A model generated the notes under the pieces. The model did not search any database. It had not been told where the DNA came from and saw only the letters and a program-made list of their open reading frames with translations. The position numbers were made by a program, and so were the translations under genes. Positions 17,891 to 26,761 of a stretch of 64,000 nt of DNA are shown one piece after another. The DNA lies in NCBI GenBank assembly GCA_965223305.1, contig CBDCWT010000013.1, positions 124,001-188,000 of the forward strand, written 5' to 3'. Source of the stretch: CBDCWT01 sp965223305. GTDB lineage: Bacteria > Planctomycetota > Planctomycetia > Pirellulales > Pirellulaceae. Each line of letters starts with the position of its first letter. Position 1 is the first letter of the stretch.

Positions 17891-19318
17891 TCAGCCGTGC
17901 GTGGCAATGTGGTACATCTGATCCGCGCATGCCTTGATTGCGTTTTGAAGGTTGTCGTAGCGGACACCTTTGGTACCGACCAGGCCGGTGTGCTGGCGAC
18001 GCGTGCTCCAGGGATTCTTCAGCGTTGCATCGATCAGTCCGCAGTAGTGCCAGCCAATGAACTCAGGTCTGGCGAAGGCCTTGTGGAAGAACTCCACGGT
18101 CCACTCGATGCGTTCTTCCATTGAGTTGGCGATAGGACCGAACGGGTTCGGCATCTCGTCGGCTTGACGCACCATCGTGAACGCGGAGTCGCCATTGATG
18201 ATCGGCTTGTCGATTCGCTTCGACCACCGATCGAGGCCTGGTTTCTGGACCTCGTACTTGGCGTACATCTGATAGAAGATGACATCGGTGAACCGGCTGG
18301 TCGTCCGGACGACGGTGTCTACGGAGTCCGTGTTCGCGTTCAGCTTGTCACCGACAAATAGGTGATTCGTATCGTAGCGACGGATCGCGTCTCGGGCACA
18401 CTCGTAGTACCGGGCGACGCACGCCTGAAGGAATTCGACGTTGTCATGCGTTTCACTGGCGTTGGAGAGGTCTGAGTCGAGCCGCCAGTTCTCCGCCGCA
18501 GCAAGGGCATCGAATGAGTCGAACGACGTGCTATAGGTCTCGTTGAAGCCGCTGATGTCGCCTCGGTACAGTTTCTTCATCAGATTGACGTACGCCTGTT
18601 TCCCAGGCGCGCTCGGACCGAGATTCCGCAGCCGACGAGGCCAACCGATACTCCGCGTGGGCCGCCGTTTTCCTCCGATCACATCGGTGCGTTCCCGACA
18701 GTCTTCTTCGGTGAAAAGTGGACAGTCGGTCATGCTGTAGCCGAGCAGATAGGGATCGCTGCGAAGCGGTGCGACGATCTCCTGGGCGAGCTTGTCACAA
18801 TGTTGCTCGTGCTCGGGCGCGAAGATGTCAACGAAGCGTTCGTCAGGGATAACCGGGTGCCAGTGCGGAATCTCCACTGTGCGGAATGGCTGCATATACG
18901 GCATCGCAGGCGCCGGTGTGTTGGCCACCGTCAGGTCGCAGTGGACACCGACGGTGTTGATCCCAAAATCCTTGCACGTGGCGAGAAACCATTCGCGAAG
19001 CGCCGGCTTGAACTGCGAAGCATCCTGGAGGTTTTCAATCCCGAAGATCTCTTTCCACGCGTCGCGGTTATGCGGCAGCCGCCAAAGGCCAGGGTGAAGA
19101 TGGTTGATCCCGAAGCTCAGAAAGGCGTTCCCTTCGGGAGTCACCAGCCACCATCTCTCGTCCTTTTCCAGCCTAAAGAATCCGGTTGACTTGAACTTCT
19201 TGCCGGTCCAACCACCGAACTTGTCCCGCTCGGTGGCATCCATCGCTCTCAAGTTCGAAGCAATACCACCGGTAGTAGCGGCAGCCAGGAGTGCTTTAAG
19301 TGTATCCCGGCGATTCAT
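17891..19318 (-). CDS. Agarase-like glycoside hydrolase (TIM barrel), Tat-exported
   Basis: A 475-residue protein with a Tat-like leader (NRRDTLKALLAAATTGGIAS). It then matches planctomycete agarase-type hydrolases: RWWLVTPEGNAFLSFGINHL early, DPYLLGYSMTDCPLF centrally where clan GH-A enzymes carry acid residues, and KPIINGDSAF and WHYCGLIDA late. Members act on galactan-type seaweed polysaccharides, but a specific family number is not claimed. AGGAG stands eight bases before the ATG. It lies between a DUF1592-DUF1552 operon and DUF1080, consistent with a polysaccharide utilisation block. Confidence 0.75.
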   Translation of the reverse strand: MNRRDTLKALLAAATTGGIASNLRAMDATERDKFGGWTGKKFKSTGFFRLEKDERWWLVTPEGNAFLSFGINHLHPGLWRLPHNRDAWKEIFGIENLQDASQFKPALREWFLATCKDFGINTVGVHCDLTVANTPAPAMPYMQPFRTVEIPHWHPVIPDERFVDIFAPEHEQHCDKLAQEIVAPLRSDPYLLGYSMTDCPLFTEEDCRERTDVIGGKRRPTRSIGWPRRLRNLGPSAPGKQAYVNLMKKLYRGDISGFNETYSTSFDSFDALAAAENWRLDSDLSNASETHDNVEFLQACVARYYECARDAIRRYDTNHLFVGDKLNANTDSVDTVVRTTSRFTDVIFYQMYAKYEVQKPGLDRWSKRIDKPIINGDSAFTMVRQADEMPNPFGPIANSMEERIEWTVEFFHKAFARPEFIGWHYCGLIDATLKNPWSTRRQHTGLVGTKGVRYDNLQNAIKACADQMYHIATHG

Positions 19319-19480
19319 GCTCTCATCTCCTGTTGCTCTATCACGATCTTGAGTGGTGACGTCCAGAACGGAGCTCTCATCAAGCGGGCAACCTGTTTGT
19401 TAACCTCGAAAGCTTGCTCAAACGCTAACGCGGTCGCCGATATTCACCGATTCTCATTCGTCACTCAGTTTCTTGGTCCT

Positions 19481-19583
19481 GGTGCTGGTCTTGGTCCTGC
19501 TCTCTGGGAAGTGGTAACGTTGCAGGTTCCAGAGCAAGAGCAGGACCAGCACCAAGCAACAGAGCAGGACCAAGACCAGCACC
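19481..19583. terminator. Large hairpin with 23-bp perfect arms
   Basis: The arm at 19481-19503 (starting GGTGCTGGTCTTGG) is the exact reverse complement of 19561-19583. The loop is 57 bases and contains a near copy of the right arm around 19538-19556. The arms are low-complexity, GGNCCA-type hexamers. It lies in the 300-base gap after the DUF1552 stop and before the agarase-like gene on the same strand, so it may terminate or attenuate the operon. Confidence 0.6.
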
Positions 19584-19617
19584 TGCAAGAGCCCAGCTGA
19601 TTTTCACGAGCGTCGAC

Positions 19618-20952
19618 CTATCCGGCGAACTCCAGGCCGCGCATGGTACCTGTGGAGGAAGCGAACCTGTCAGTCTCGATGTTCATCCTCTGCAGCATGG
19701 ATACGAAGAGGTTTGGCAATGGATAGTTGCGCTGCGTATCGAATGCCAGGTGTTGTCCGTGCCTAAAGCCGCCTCCCGCGAGCAGGGTGGGCAAGTTCAG
19801 GCACGTGTGGGCATTCGCGTTGCCCAGGTTGGATCCATAAACAATCATCGTTCGGTTTAGCAGCGGTTCGCCTTCTTCTTCAACCGACTTCAGCTCGTCG
19901 AGCAACTCGGCCAGAAGCTTCATGTGCCACTGGTCGATAATCTCCAGTTGCTTCAGTTTTTCCTCCGACCTGCCGTGATGCGATAGGTTGTGGTAACCGT
20001 CGCTGACGGCTTTCCCATCGACTGCGATGGCCGGCGAATTCACGCTGTCTAGGAGGAGAGAAATGACGCGCGTCGAGTCGGTCTGAAATGCCAGCCTGGC
20101 AATCTCATACATCAGCCGCACTTTTTCCATGTAGTCGCGGGGACTTTGAGGATCGAGCGGCACGGGAACGTCGACTTTTGGCTTGGGCCGATACTCCCAT
20201 TCCTTGGAGGCTTCCAACCGTTTCTCCAGGTCGCGAACGCTGGTGAAGTATTGCTCGAGCCTCTGCTGATCAGCTCCTCCCAAATCTCGCTGAAACGCCT
20301 TCGCTTGATCACCTACCGTATCCAGAATGCTCTGACCTAGTTCCATCTTGCGCACTTGTTGCTCTGTCTCTTCTAGGGTGCCCTGAAAAAACATGCGCTT
20401 AAACAAATCGGACGCCGACTGCTCGCAGGGAATCATGACTCCGGACGCCGTCCAAGACAGGCTGCGAATTCCCGTGCTTACATTGACCCCCAGTGTGAAT
20501 GAGGGAAACCGGGTTAGAGGGCCAATTTGCTCGGCCATCAGCTGGTCGAGCGAAATCGTATTGCGGAAGCCCCCGCTAGCTGGGTGCGGTGCGGCGGTGA
20601 GAAAGCAATTATCGGCCGGGTGACCTCCATCCACATCGGGATGCGATACGCCACTGAAAACCGTGAAATCCTGGCGATGCTGGCGGAGGACTTGCAGATA
20701 CGGCGAAAGCCGGTAATCAGGGCCCGTTTCTTTCGGGAAGAAAAGATCGGAGAGAAGGCCAAGGTTGTTGCAGATGGCAAGCATGCGGCGCGGTTTGTTT
20801 TTCTGTGTGGCCTGCTTCGCTGCGAAGGCGGGCCGCATGGCATCCAGCAGCGGAAGCGACAATGCGACACCAGCACTGCGCAGCAAGCTGCGGCGAGAGA
20901 GCGGCTGCCTGGTGGACACAAAGGGGCTGGATAACTGAGTTAGCTTGTTCAT
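19618..20952 (-). CDS. DUF1552 protein, copy 1
   Basis: A 444-residue exported protein with a Tat-type leader (LSRRSLLRSAGVALSLPLLD) and DUF1552 blocks including FTVFSGVSHPDVDGGH, FLTAAPHPASGGFRNTISLD, DGYHNLSHHGRSEEKL, MIVYGSNLGNANAHT and LLAGGGFRHGQHLAFDTQ. It starts 12 bases after the DUF1592 stop. DUF1592-DUF1552 pairs are thought to act as a two-component extracytoplasmic system, in some proteobacteria and planctomycetes linked to polysaccharide use. The paralogue at 25183-26517 is clearly related along its whole length. Confidence 0.93.
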   Translation of the reverse strand: MNKLTQLSSPFVSTRQPLSRRSLLRSAGVALSLPLLDAMRPAFAAKQATQKNKPRRMLAICNNLGLLSDLFFPKETGPDYRLSPYLQVLRQHRQDFTVFSGVSHPDVDGGHPADNCFLTAAPHPASGGFRNTISLDQLMAEQIGPLTRFPSFTLGVNVSTGIRSLSWTASGVMIPCEQSASDLFKRMFFQGTLEETEQQVRKMELGQSILDTVGDQAKAFQRDLGGADQQRLEQYFTSVRDLEKRLEASKEWEYRPKPKVDVPVPLDPQSPRDYMEKVRLMYEIARLAFQTDSTRVISLLLDSVNSPAIAVDGKAVSDGYHNLSHHGRSEEKLKQLEIIDQWHMKLLAELLDELKSVEEEGEPLLNRTMIVYGSNLGNANAHTCLNLPTLLAGGGFRHGQHLAFDTQRNYPLPNLFVSMLQRMNIETDRFASSTGTMRGLEFAG

Positions 20953-20963
20953 AACGATTCAGT

Positions 20964-23648
20964 CTACTTGTTAAGGAACAGCTCGTTCTTCACGAGTTCG
21001 TGGATGAGCGTGCGGACGCCGTAACCGCTCGGTTCGCTCTTTTCTACAATAACTTCGATTTGCCGGCGATCGGAAAACCGATTCGGCGCACCAGTAGCGT
21101 AAATGGCCAGTCGTTCTACGAGGTTTCGCGCCAGTTGCTCCTCGTCGGACAACAGAAGTTTCTTCAATTCGTCAATGTGCTTGAAGGCTCGACCGTCGGG
21201 AAGCTGACCGGAGGCGTCGACAGGCAGTCCGATGCGGTAGCGAAATCGGTATCCGTTATGCCCAACGCCTTGAACCGGCTCTCCCTCCCCTTGGCTCGTC
21301 GTCCGGTAGCGATCGCGCCAACCACCCATGACGTCGAAGTTTTCCAGGGCGAACCCTGCAGGATCGATCTGTACGTGACATGCGTTGCAGCTCTCTTGGG
21401 AACGATGAAGCGACAACTGCTCCCGGATGGTTTTGGCTCCCCGAATATCGGGTTCGATCGCTTGAACCGAGGGCGGTGGCGGAGCAATGTGGTGGCCTAG
21501 GACGCGCTCCATGATCCAGGCGCCTCGGGTTACCGGAGAAGTGCTCGTGCCGTTAGCAGTCACTTTGAGAACGCTCGCCTGAGTCATCAGGCCGCCTCTC
21601 GGGCTATCGTTGCTCAGTCCGACCGGCCGAAAGTGAGCGCCTCGAACGTCTTCTATCTCGTAGTGAGTCGCCAAGCGTTCGTTGATGATAACGAAGTCTG
21701 AGTCTACCAAATGACGGATGCCCAGGTTGCCCTTGATGAGCTCCTGGAAATAGAGTCGCGTTTCCTCCGTCATGGACTCTACGAGCGCATCGTCCAACTG
21801 GTATTCAGGATAGAGCTCCAGATCGGGGCTGCTATCGGCCATGTGGCGCAGATCCAACCAGTAGTCCAAAAACGCATCGACGAATCGGCGAGATTTGGGG
21901 TCCGCCAATAGACGTTCCACTTGTTGGCCTTTTATCTCAGGACTGAGGATTTCTCCCGATTCCGCAAGCGTTAGAAGCTCCTCATCTGGAGAGGAATTCC
22001 ATAAGAAATAGGCGAGTCGTTCCGCCAAGGCGTAGCTACCAAGCCGCCCCTCAGAGGCCTGTTGATAGATAAACCCTGGCGACGCAAGCACGGCGGTGTA
22101 GCCGGCGATCATGGATTCGGTGAAGCTGTGCCCATTGGCGAGCGCGTCAAGAATCAAGCCCAGAAAGCGACCATGATCCGCTTCGCTTACCGGGCGGCGA
22201 TAGGCGTGCCGGAGAAAGTTCTTCAGCAAGCGGTCCGCGTCCTCGGACGGGCGTCGGCTTTCGACGAGAACGTGCGCTCTGGGTGGCGGCATATTGTGGG
22301 CATTGTATATGCCGGCGAGGACGTCCCGTTCTTGTTCCGCGGCAGAGCTCGAACGTTTGTAATTCGGATACTCCTCTATCTCGTAACTGTCCGTTGCATT
22401 GGCAGGGTTCGCAACCGTCTTCAAATCCCCGAACAGCAGTTTGTGACCGGGCGGAGGCCAGCTCTCGAACAGGGGTCCATCCACTTCCATCCACTGATAG
22501 GCAACTCCCGGCATGCCGTCTTCTTCTAAGAGAGGATTCTCGAAGTCTGGCGGGCGCGACCGGACCAGTCGGCACGCATCGGGTCGAATCGTCTCTCCTT
22601 CCTTCAGCCAGACTTCAATCTCCTGCACGGAGGGTTCCGGTCCAAAGTCGAAGTGACCCAATCGTCTCAGGGTCCGGACCGGAAAGTCAGAGTAGATGGT
22701 GATCGGTTCAGTCCGCCGGCCTTGCGTGACCATTGAAAAGTCGGGGGCCATCCAAACCGTGTATCCTGCGAACTTAAGCCGATAGCGTCCGGAAACCGGT
22801 GCGCGAAATTCGTCGAACTGAATCTCCACATGCTCGTAGGCGCTCATGACCGTGACTACGGCCTCCTCGTCCTTGCGAGCGGGGTCCGAATGATGGCCGG
22901 GAAGCGGACGGATGAATACGCCTTGCTTGTCAGTCCGCTTAATATTGAGATCATTGCGCAACTCGTATCCCAACACCGGATAGGTTCTTCGAATGGCCGG
23001 CCCGTTGCCCCTGGTGAACTTGAGTTGATCCCACGTGTAGTAACGCCGTCGGAGTAGTTCCGGCTCTTCCACCTGGGTAATCATCGCTTTCCGCAACGCG
23101 CTTTCGGCTGTGCGCAGATATCGAGTCAATTGGACGTGCGAAACGTCGAGCGCCTCTCCTGATTTATTGAAGCCGTGCGCTGCTCGATCCTCGGGCAGCG
23201 AATCCTTGATCTTCAAATAAGGAAGCGAGAGTAAGTCGCGAACCGAGTTCTCGTACTCGTAACGGTTGAGCCGCCGTTTGATGGACCGGCCTGTCTCAGC
23301 AAGCATCCGGTTCTCGGTCTCAATGATCTGCTCCGCGACTGATGCCAGAAATCTGTTCAAGCTGGATTCGTCGAGACGCGCCTCCCCGGCTGGAGGCATC
23401 TCGCCGGCCTGAACTCGGTCATGTGCCTTGATCCAGGTCGCAAGTGAGTCTGGTGTGACGGGCTGCTTGGCGAGAGACAGCAAATCGAGATTGCCTTCCT
23501 TCAACTCACCGTTATGACAAGCGACACAGTGCTGATCGATGATTTCCGTAGTTTCGGACGGCAAAGATTGAGCACTGCACTCCAGCGCCATGTGGCTCGC
23601 AACCAGGCAAAGACAAAGGACGCGGTTTGCTGAATCGTATGTTCTCAT
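20964..23648 (-). CDS. DUF1592-family multi-domain cytochrome, copy 1
   Basis: An 894-residue secreted protein. A signal peptide precedes a heme site (C41VAC44H45). Then come DUF1587 (LNRYEYENSVRDLLSLPYLK, about 105-170), DUF1595 (about 465-525), DUF1592 (ALAERLAYFLWNSSPDEEL onward, about 535-665), DUF1588 (QESCNACHVQIDPAGFALEN, about 685-780, with a second CxxCH) and DUF1585 (about 810-885). The order is that of complete family members. It is the first gene of an operon with DUF1552. The ATG at 23648 is preferred to a TTG three codons earlier. The role is presumed oxidative and extracytoplasmic. Confidence 0.93.
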   Translation of the reverse strand: MRTYDSANRVLCLCLVASHMALECSAQSLPSETTEIIDQHCVACHNGELKEGNLDLLSLAKQPVTPDSLATWIKAHDRVQAGEMPPAGEARLDESSLNRFLASVAEQIIETENRMLAETGRSIKRRLNRYEYENSVRDLLSLPYLKIKDSLPEDRAAHGFNKSGEALDVSHVQLTRYLRTAESALRKAMITQVEEPELLRRRYYTWDQLKFTRGNGPAIRRTYPVLGYELRNDLNIKRTDKQGVFIRPLPGHHSDPARKDEEAVVTVMSAYEHVEIQFDEFRAPVSGRYRLKFAGYTVWMAPDFSMVTQGRRTEPITIYSDFPVRTLRRLGHFDFGPEPSVQEIEVWLKEGETIRPDACRLVRSRPPDFENPLLEEDGMPGVAYQWMEVDGPLFESWPPPGHKLLFGDLKTVANPANATDSYEIEEYPNYKRSSSAAEQERDVLAGIYNAHNMPPPRAHVLVESRRPSEDADRLLKNFLRHAYRRPVSEADHGRFLGLILDALANGHSFTESMIAGYTAVLASPGFIYQQASEGRLGSYALAERLAYFLWNSSPDEELLTLAESGEILSPEIKGQQVERLLADPKSRRFVDAFLDYWLDLRHMADSSPDLELYPEYQLDDALVESMTEETRLYFQELIKGNLGIRHLVDSDFVIINERLATHYEIEDVRGAHFRPVGLSNDSPRGGLMTQASVLKVTANGTSTSPVTRGAWIMERVLGHHIAPPPPSVQAIEPDIRGAKTIREQLSLHRSQESCNACHVQIDPAGFALENFDVMGGWRDRYRTTSQGEGEPVQGVGHNGYRFRYRIGLPVDASGQLPDGRAFKHIDELKKLLLSDEEQLARNLVERLAIYATGAPNRFSDRRQIEVIVEKSEPSGYGVRTLIHELVKNELFLNK

Positions 23649-24582
23649 GGCAGACAATGAGTTTTGCGACTGATTTCCGCTCGGCTGTCGGCCTGCCCAT
23701 TCATGGTAGAACGCGGCCTCGTGGACGCGCTCCGGACCGTAACTCGTCGTATTTGATCGCGCTTGGAAGATCTCTGGGAGATCTGGCCATGCGTGTCTTC
23801 CTGCATTCTACATGTTCTACATGACTACTTCCGTCAAAGGCGAAATTACCATGATCTCGTGAGAGATTTTTTTCGAGGGTGGCGGGCTCGAAAACCGGGG
23901 AATTCAAGACGAGGTCAGGGATTTCAGAGGTCGATTTCTGCCGTGTATTGACAGCCAGCGGCCGGATTCAATTCGCGGCTGACGATCGTCACGCAGCTTT
24001 CTTCACTCTCCCTTCGGGGCCCTTCGGGGGGAGTCGGCCCGAAGGGCCGGAGAGGGGGGGCACGCCGGACGCTATGCGTCGGTTTCGCTGGGGAACCGTG
24101 GGCTAACGCCCAGCGGCTGATTTGGAGCGTAGCCGAACTCGCCAGAGTTTGGCGGACTTCGTCTTTCTTCACTCTCCCCCCGGGGGGAGTCGGCCCGAAG
24201 GGCCGGAGAGGGGGGACACGCCGGACGCTATGCGTCGGTTTCGCTGGGGAACCGTGGGCTAACGCCGGCTAACGCCCAGCGGCTGATTTGGAGCGTAGCC
24301 GAACTCGCCAGAGTTTGGCGGACTTCGTCTTTCTTCACTCTCCCCTCGGGGAGAGTCGGCCCGAAGGGCCGGAGAGGGGGGCACGCCTCGGGGCGATCAC
24401 TCTCGAGCCAACCCTCCCCGGACGCGACGCGTCCGACCCTCCCGCGAGGAGGTCGTGCAGCTTCTAACTTAGTGCGTGATTTCGTCTTTCGTCACTCTCC
24501 CCTTTGGGGAGAGTCGGCCCGAAGGGCCGGAGAGGGGGGCACGCCTCGGGGGCGATCACTCTCGAGCAGCCCTCCCCGGACG
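23649..24582. other. Long intergenic region between the two DUF1592-DUF1552 operons
   Basis: About 930 bases. 23649-23997 shows no supported gene and should hold the promoter of the first DUF1592 operon. From 23998 onward it is the repeat array described separately. Confidence 0.6.
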
Positions 24583-24626
24583 CTATCGCGTCCGACCCTC
24601 CCGCGCGCGGGAGGGTGAGGTGGATG
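23998..24626. repeat. Array of about 165-bp composite repeats
   Basis: Block A (TTTCTTCACTCTCCCC, then GGCCCGAAGGGCC and GGAGAGGGGGG) occurs four times: 23998-24065, 24163-24222, 24330-24387 and 24486-24546. Block B, the inverted form of the 7673 repeat, occurs twice (24094-24157 and 24250-24323, the second with an 11-base internal duplication). Block C (CGATCACTCTCGAGC, then a CCTCCC..GGGAGG-type end) occurs twice after A3 and A4. Each block A folds through CTCTCCCC/GGGGAGAG and GGCCC/GGGCC pairings. It lies between two paralogous operons, consistent with recombination or spread of non-coding repeats. Confidence 0.85.
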
Positions 24627-25182
24627 TCCGCTGGTTTGTGAAGCGCAAAAGCTGCACAGCCTCCGAGGGTGAGGTAGATGCCGGCAGGTGGTCAACACGA
24701 GGCGTAAAAGCTGTGTGAATTCTGCAACGCCTCGTTCTTCGGAAGCATGGTTTGCCGTTGAGGCGCAGCCTGCGCGCATTACCGACCACGACTTCCTGGA
24801 TCGCTTCAAGAGCTACGGCGGCCGGCGGGGCGAGGTCCGGTGGCTTGAGCCAAAGCGCCATGACTTGATACCGGCTGATGACGGAGTGCATCAGCGACTC
24901 ATGGAGGGCCGGGTCGAAGTTCTCTTCGAGCGCGAGGCGGCGCTCGTTCAGGTTTTCAATCTGCTTGGCGACCGTGGCCCGGTAGTCCGGATCGTCGATC
25001 TTTGCGGCTAGATCCTCGACGCTAGCCAACCGGACATCGACCGCCGCGAGCGCAGCCCGTTGCTCAGGAGTCAGTGTGTTTTGGGCACTCGACACCTGCT
25101 CGTCGGCGAACAGCTCCTTCGGCCCCGGCCCAGCCGCGATGAGGCCGATCGCCAGTACAAGAGTGAAATCTGTCTTTCGCAT
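24583..25182 (-). CDS. Small secreted protein with repeat-derived C-terminus
   Basis: The frame opens immediately after the DUF1552 stop (ATG at 25182). Residues 1-130 look genuine: a signal peptide (TLVLAIGLIAAGPGPKELFA), then an acidic helical region (PEQRAALAAVDVRLASVEDL and NLNERRLALEENFDP). From about residue 140 the composition turns Arg/Ser/Thr-rich, and the end is encoded by the block C repeat (STSPSRAREG). The native end has probably been lost and replaced by repeat sequence. No family was recognised. It is the third gene of the second DUF1592-DUF1552 operon. Confidence 0.6.
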   Translation of the reverse strand: MRKTDFTLVLAIGLIAAGPGPKELFADEQVSSAQNTLTPEQRAALAAVDVRLASVEDLAAKIDDPDYRATVAKQIENLNERRLALEENFDPALHESLMHSVISRYQVMALWLKPPDLAPPAAVALEAIQEVVVGNARRLRLNGKPCFRRTRRCRIHTAFTPRVDHLPASTSPSEAVQLLRFTNQRTSTSPSRAREGRTR

Positions 25183-26517
25183 TCAAGTCAATTCCAACCC
25201 GCGCATCGTGCCGGTCGAGGAGGCGAATTTGTCGGCTGGGATTTCCATCCGTTGCAGGACGGAGACGAAGAGATTCGCCAGTGGATAGTTCTTCTCCGTG
25301 TCGAACGCGAGGTGCTGCCCGTGCTTGAACCCGCCGCCGGCGAAGATTACGGGGACGTTGGTGGTCACGTGCTTGTTGGCGTCGCCCAGGTTCGAGCCAA
25401 AGTAGACCATCGTCCGATCCAGCAGTGTCTCGTCACCCTCACGGACCGACTTGAGGCTGCTGAACAGCTCTGCCAGCAGCTTCATGTGCGCCTCATCGAG
25501 CACCTTCAGCTGGGCACGTTTCTCCTCGGAACGGCCATGATGAGATAGGTTGTGGTAGCCATCGGTGAAGCTCGTGCCCGGGATGGTCAGCGCCCGAGTA
25601 GAGACGCTGTCTAGCATGAGGGTGATGGCTCGGGTTGAATCGGTCTCGAACGACAAGCGGGCCAAGTTGTACATGATGTCGACTTTTTCCATATACAACG
25701 CTGGATCCGCCGGATCGACCGGAGCTTCCTCCTGCACGACCGGCTTTGGTTTCTGTTCCCAGCCGCGCGAGGCGGTCAACCGATTCTCCAAATCACGAAC
25801 GCTGCTGAAGTACTGATCGAGTCGCTCGCGGTCGCGCACGCTGCCCTTACGCTGTAGCTCCTTCGCGTGTTCAGCCACCGCGTCGAGGATACTGCGGCCG
25901 GTGTCGAGCTGGCGGACCTGGGCTTCAACCTGCTCAGGTGTGCCCTGGAGGAACAGCTGCTTAAACACCTCGGAGGCCTTGTCCTCCGGTGGAATCGCGA
26001 CCCCGGTGCCGCTGTAAGAAAGGCTCCGCGAGCGCGTGTTGACCGCGAGTGTAAGGGAGGGATACCGCGTCTGGATGCCAATCCGTTCAGCGATGAACTG
26101 ATCCAGCGAGATTGTGTTGCGAAACGAGCTGCTACCGGGGTGGGGTGCTGCGGTCAGGAAGCAAATGTCCGAGGTGTGGCTGCCATCGACCCCCGGATGT
26201 GAGACACCGCTCATCACCGTGAAGTCATTCCGATGCCCCTGCAGCAACTGCAGATACGGCGACGGTGCGTAATCGCGGCCGGCATCAGCAGGAAAGAACA
26301 GATCCGGCAGTACGCCCAGGTTCTGGTTGATGGCCAAGAACCGCCTCGGGCGGGCAGCGGAGGGCGCGGCGTCGGCCCGGGCGAAAGGCACTGTCATCGA
26401 ATCAAGCAATGGCAGCGCAAGGGCCACTCCGGTCCCCTTCAGGAACATGCGCCGCGAGAGTGGACGTCGTTTGGAAACGTAAGGCCCGCGGGAGTTGGAA
26501 GCAATTCCGGTCTTCAT
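25183..26517 (-). CDS. DUF1552 protein, copy 2
   Basis: A 444-residue Tat-type exported protein (LSRRMFLKGTGVALALPLLD) matching copy 1 over its full length: FTVMSGVSHPGVDGSHTSD, FLTAAPHPGSSSFRNTISLD, DGYHNLSHHGRSEEKRAQ, MVYFGSNLGDANKH and FAGGGFKHGQHLAFDTEKN. The frame is open to 26691, but the upstream part is translated from the 180-bp palindromic element. The ATG at 26517 is preferred because AAGGA lies ten bases before it; 26535 is possible. Its partner DUF1592 gene ends at 26762, unlike copy 1 where the gap is only 12 bases. Confidence 0.9.
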   Translation of the reverse strand: MKTGIASNSRGPYVSKRRPLSRRMFLKGTGVALALPLLDSMTVPFARADAAPSAARPRRFLAINQNLGVLPDLFFPADAGRDYAPSPYLQLLQGHRNDFTVMSGVSHPGVDGSHTSDICFLTAAPHPGSSSFRNTISLDQFIAERIGIQTRYPSLTLAVNTRSRSLSYSGTGVAIPPEDKASEVFKQLFLQGTPEQVEAQVRQLDTGRSILDAVAEHAKELQRKGSVRDRERLDQYFSSVRDLENRLTASRGWEQKPKPVVQEEAPVDPADPALYMEKVDIMYNLARLSFETDSTRAITLMLDSVSTRALTIPGTSFTDGYHNLSHHGRSEEKRAQLKVLDEAHMKLLAELFSSLKSVREGDETLLDRTMVYFGSNLGDANKHVTTNVPVIFAGGGFKHGQHLAFDTEKNYPLANLFVSVLQRMEIPADKFASSTGTMRGLELT

Positions 26518-26560
26518 GATTGTTTGGTCCTTCATGCGCGTGCGTCGTTTGTCGCAATGA

Positions 26561-26740
26561 TAACCCGGATTATTCATGAAGATCGTGGCGAGAGGTTGTA
26601 AGTACGTTCGTGGCAAGGAAGGCGAGCAATTCTTCCGCAGGCGTATTGAAGCAATACGTCGAGGGAGAATTGTGAAGCATGACGAAGCCACGGATGGACT
26701 TACGACCTCGCAGCAGATCGCTCATGAATTATTCGGGATA
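26561..26740. mobile_element. 180-bp palindromic MITE-like element, copy 1
   Basis: The ends TAACCCGGATTATTCATGA and TCATGAATTATTCGGGATA form imperfect 19-bp terminal inverted repeats flanked by TA. The interior is identical to the copy at 56014-56193 over the stretch compared. The whole element is an imperfect palindrome whose exact centre is GTATTGAAGCAATAC. It occupies the gap between DUF1592 and DUF1552 of operon 2. Confidence 0.85.
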
Positions 26741-26761
26741 AGGTTCATCACCAGTACCTGG

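Noticed and set aside
19349..19600. Gln/Asp-rich small protein on the plus strand
   Set aside because: It is a translation of the low-complexity hairpin arms, without ribosome site or leader.
23998..24626. CRISPR-like array
   Set aside because: The periodic units are 60-165 bp, contain internal hairpins, have no constant-length unique spacers, and no cas genes are nearby.
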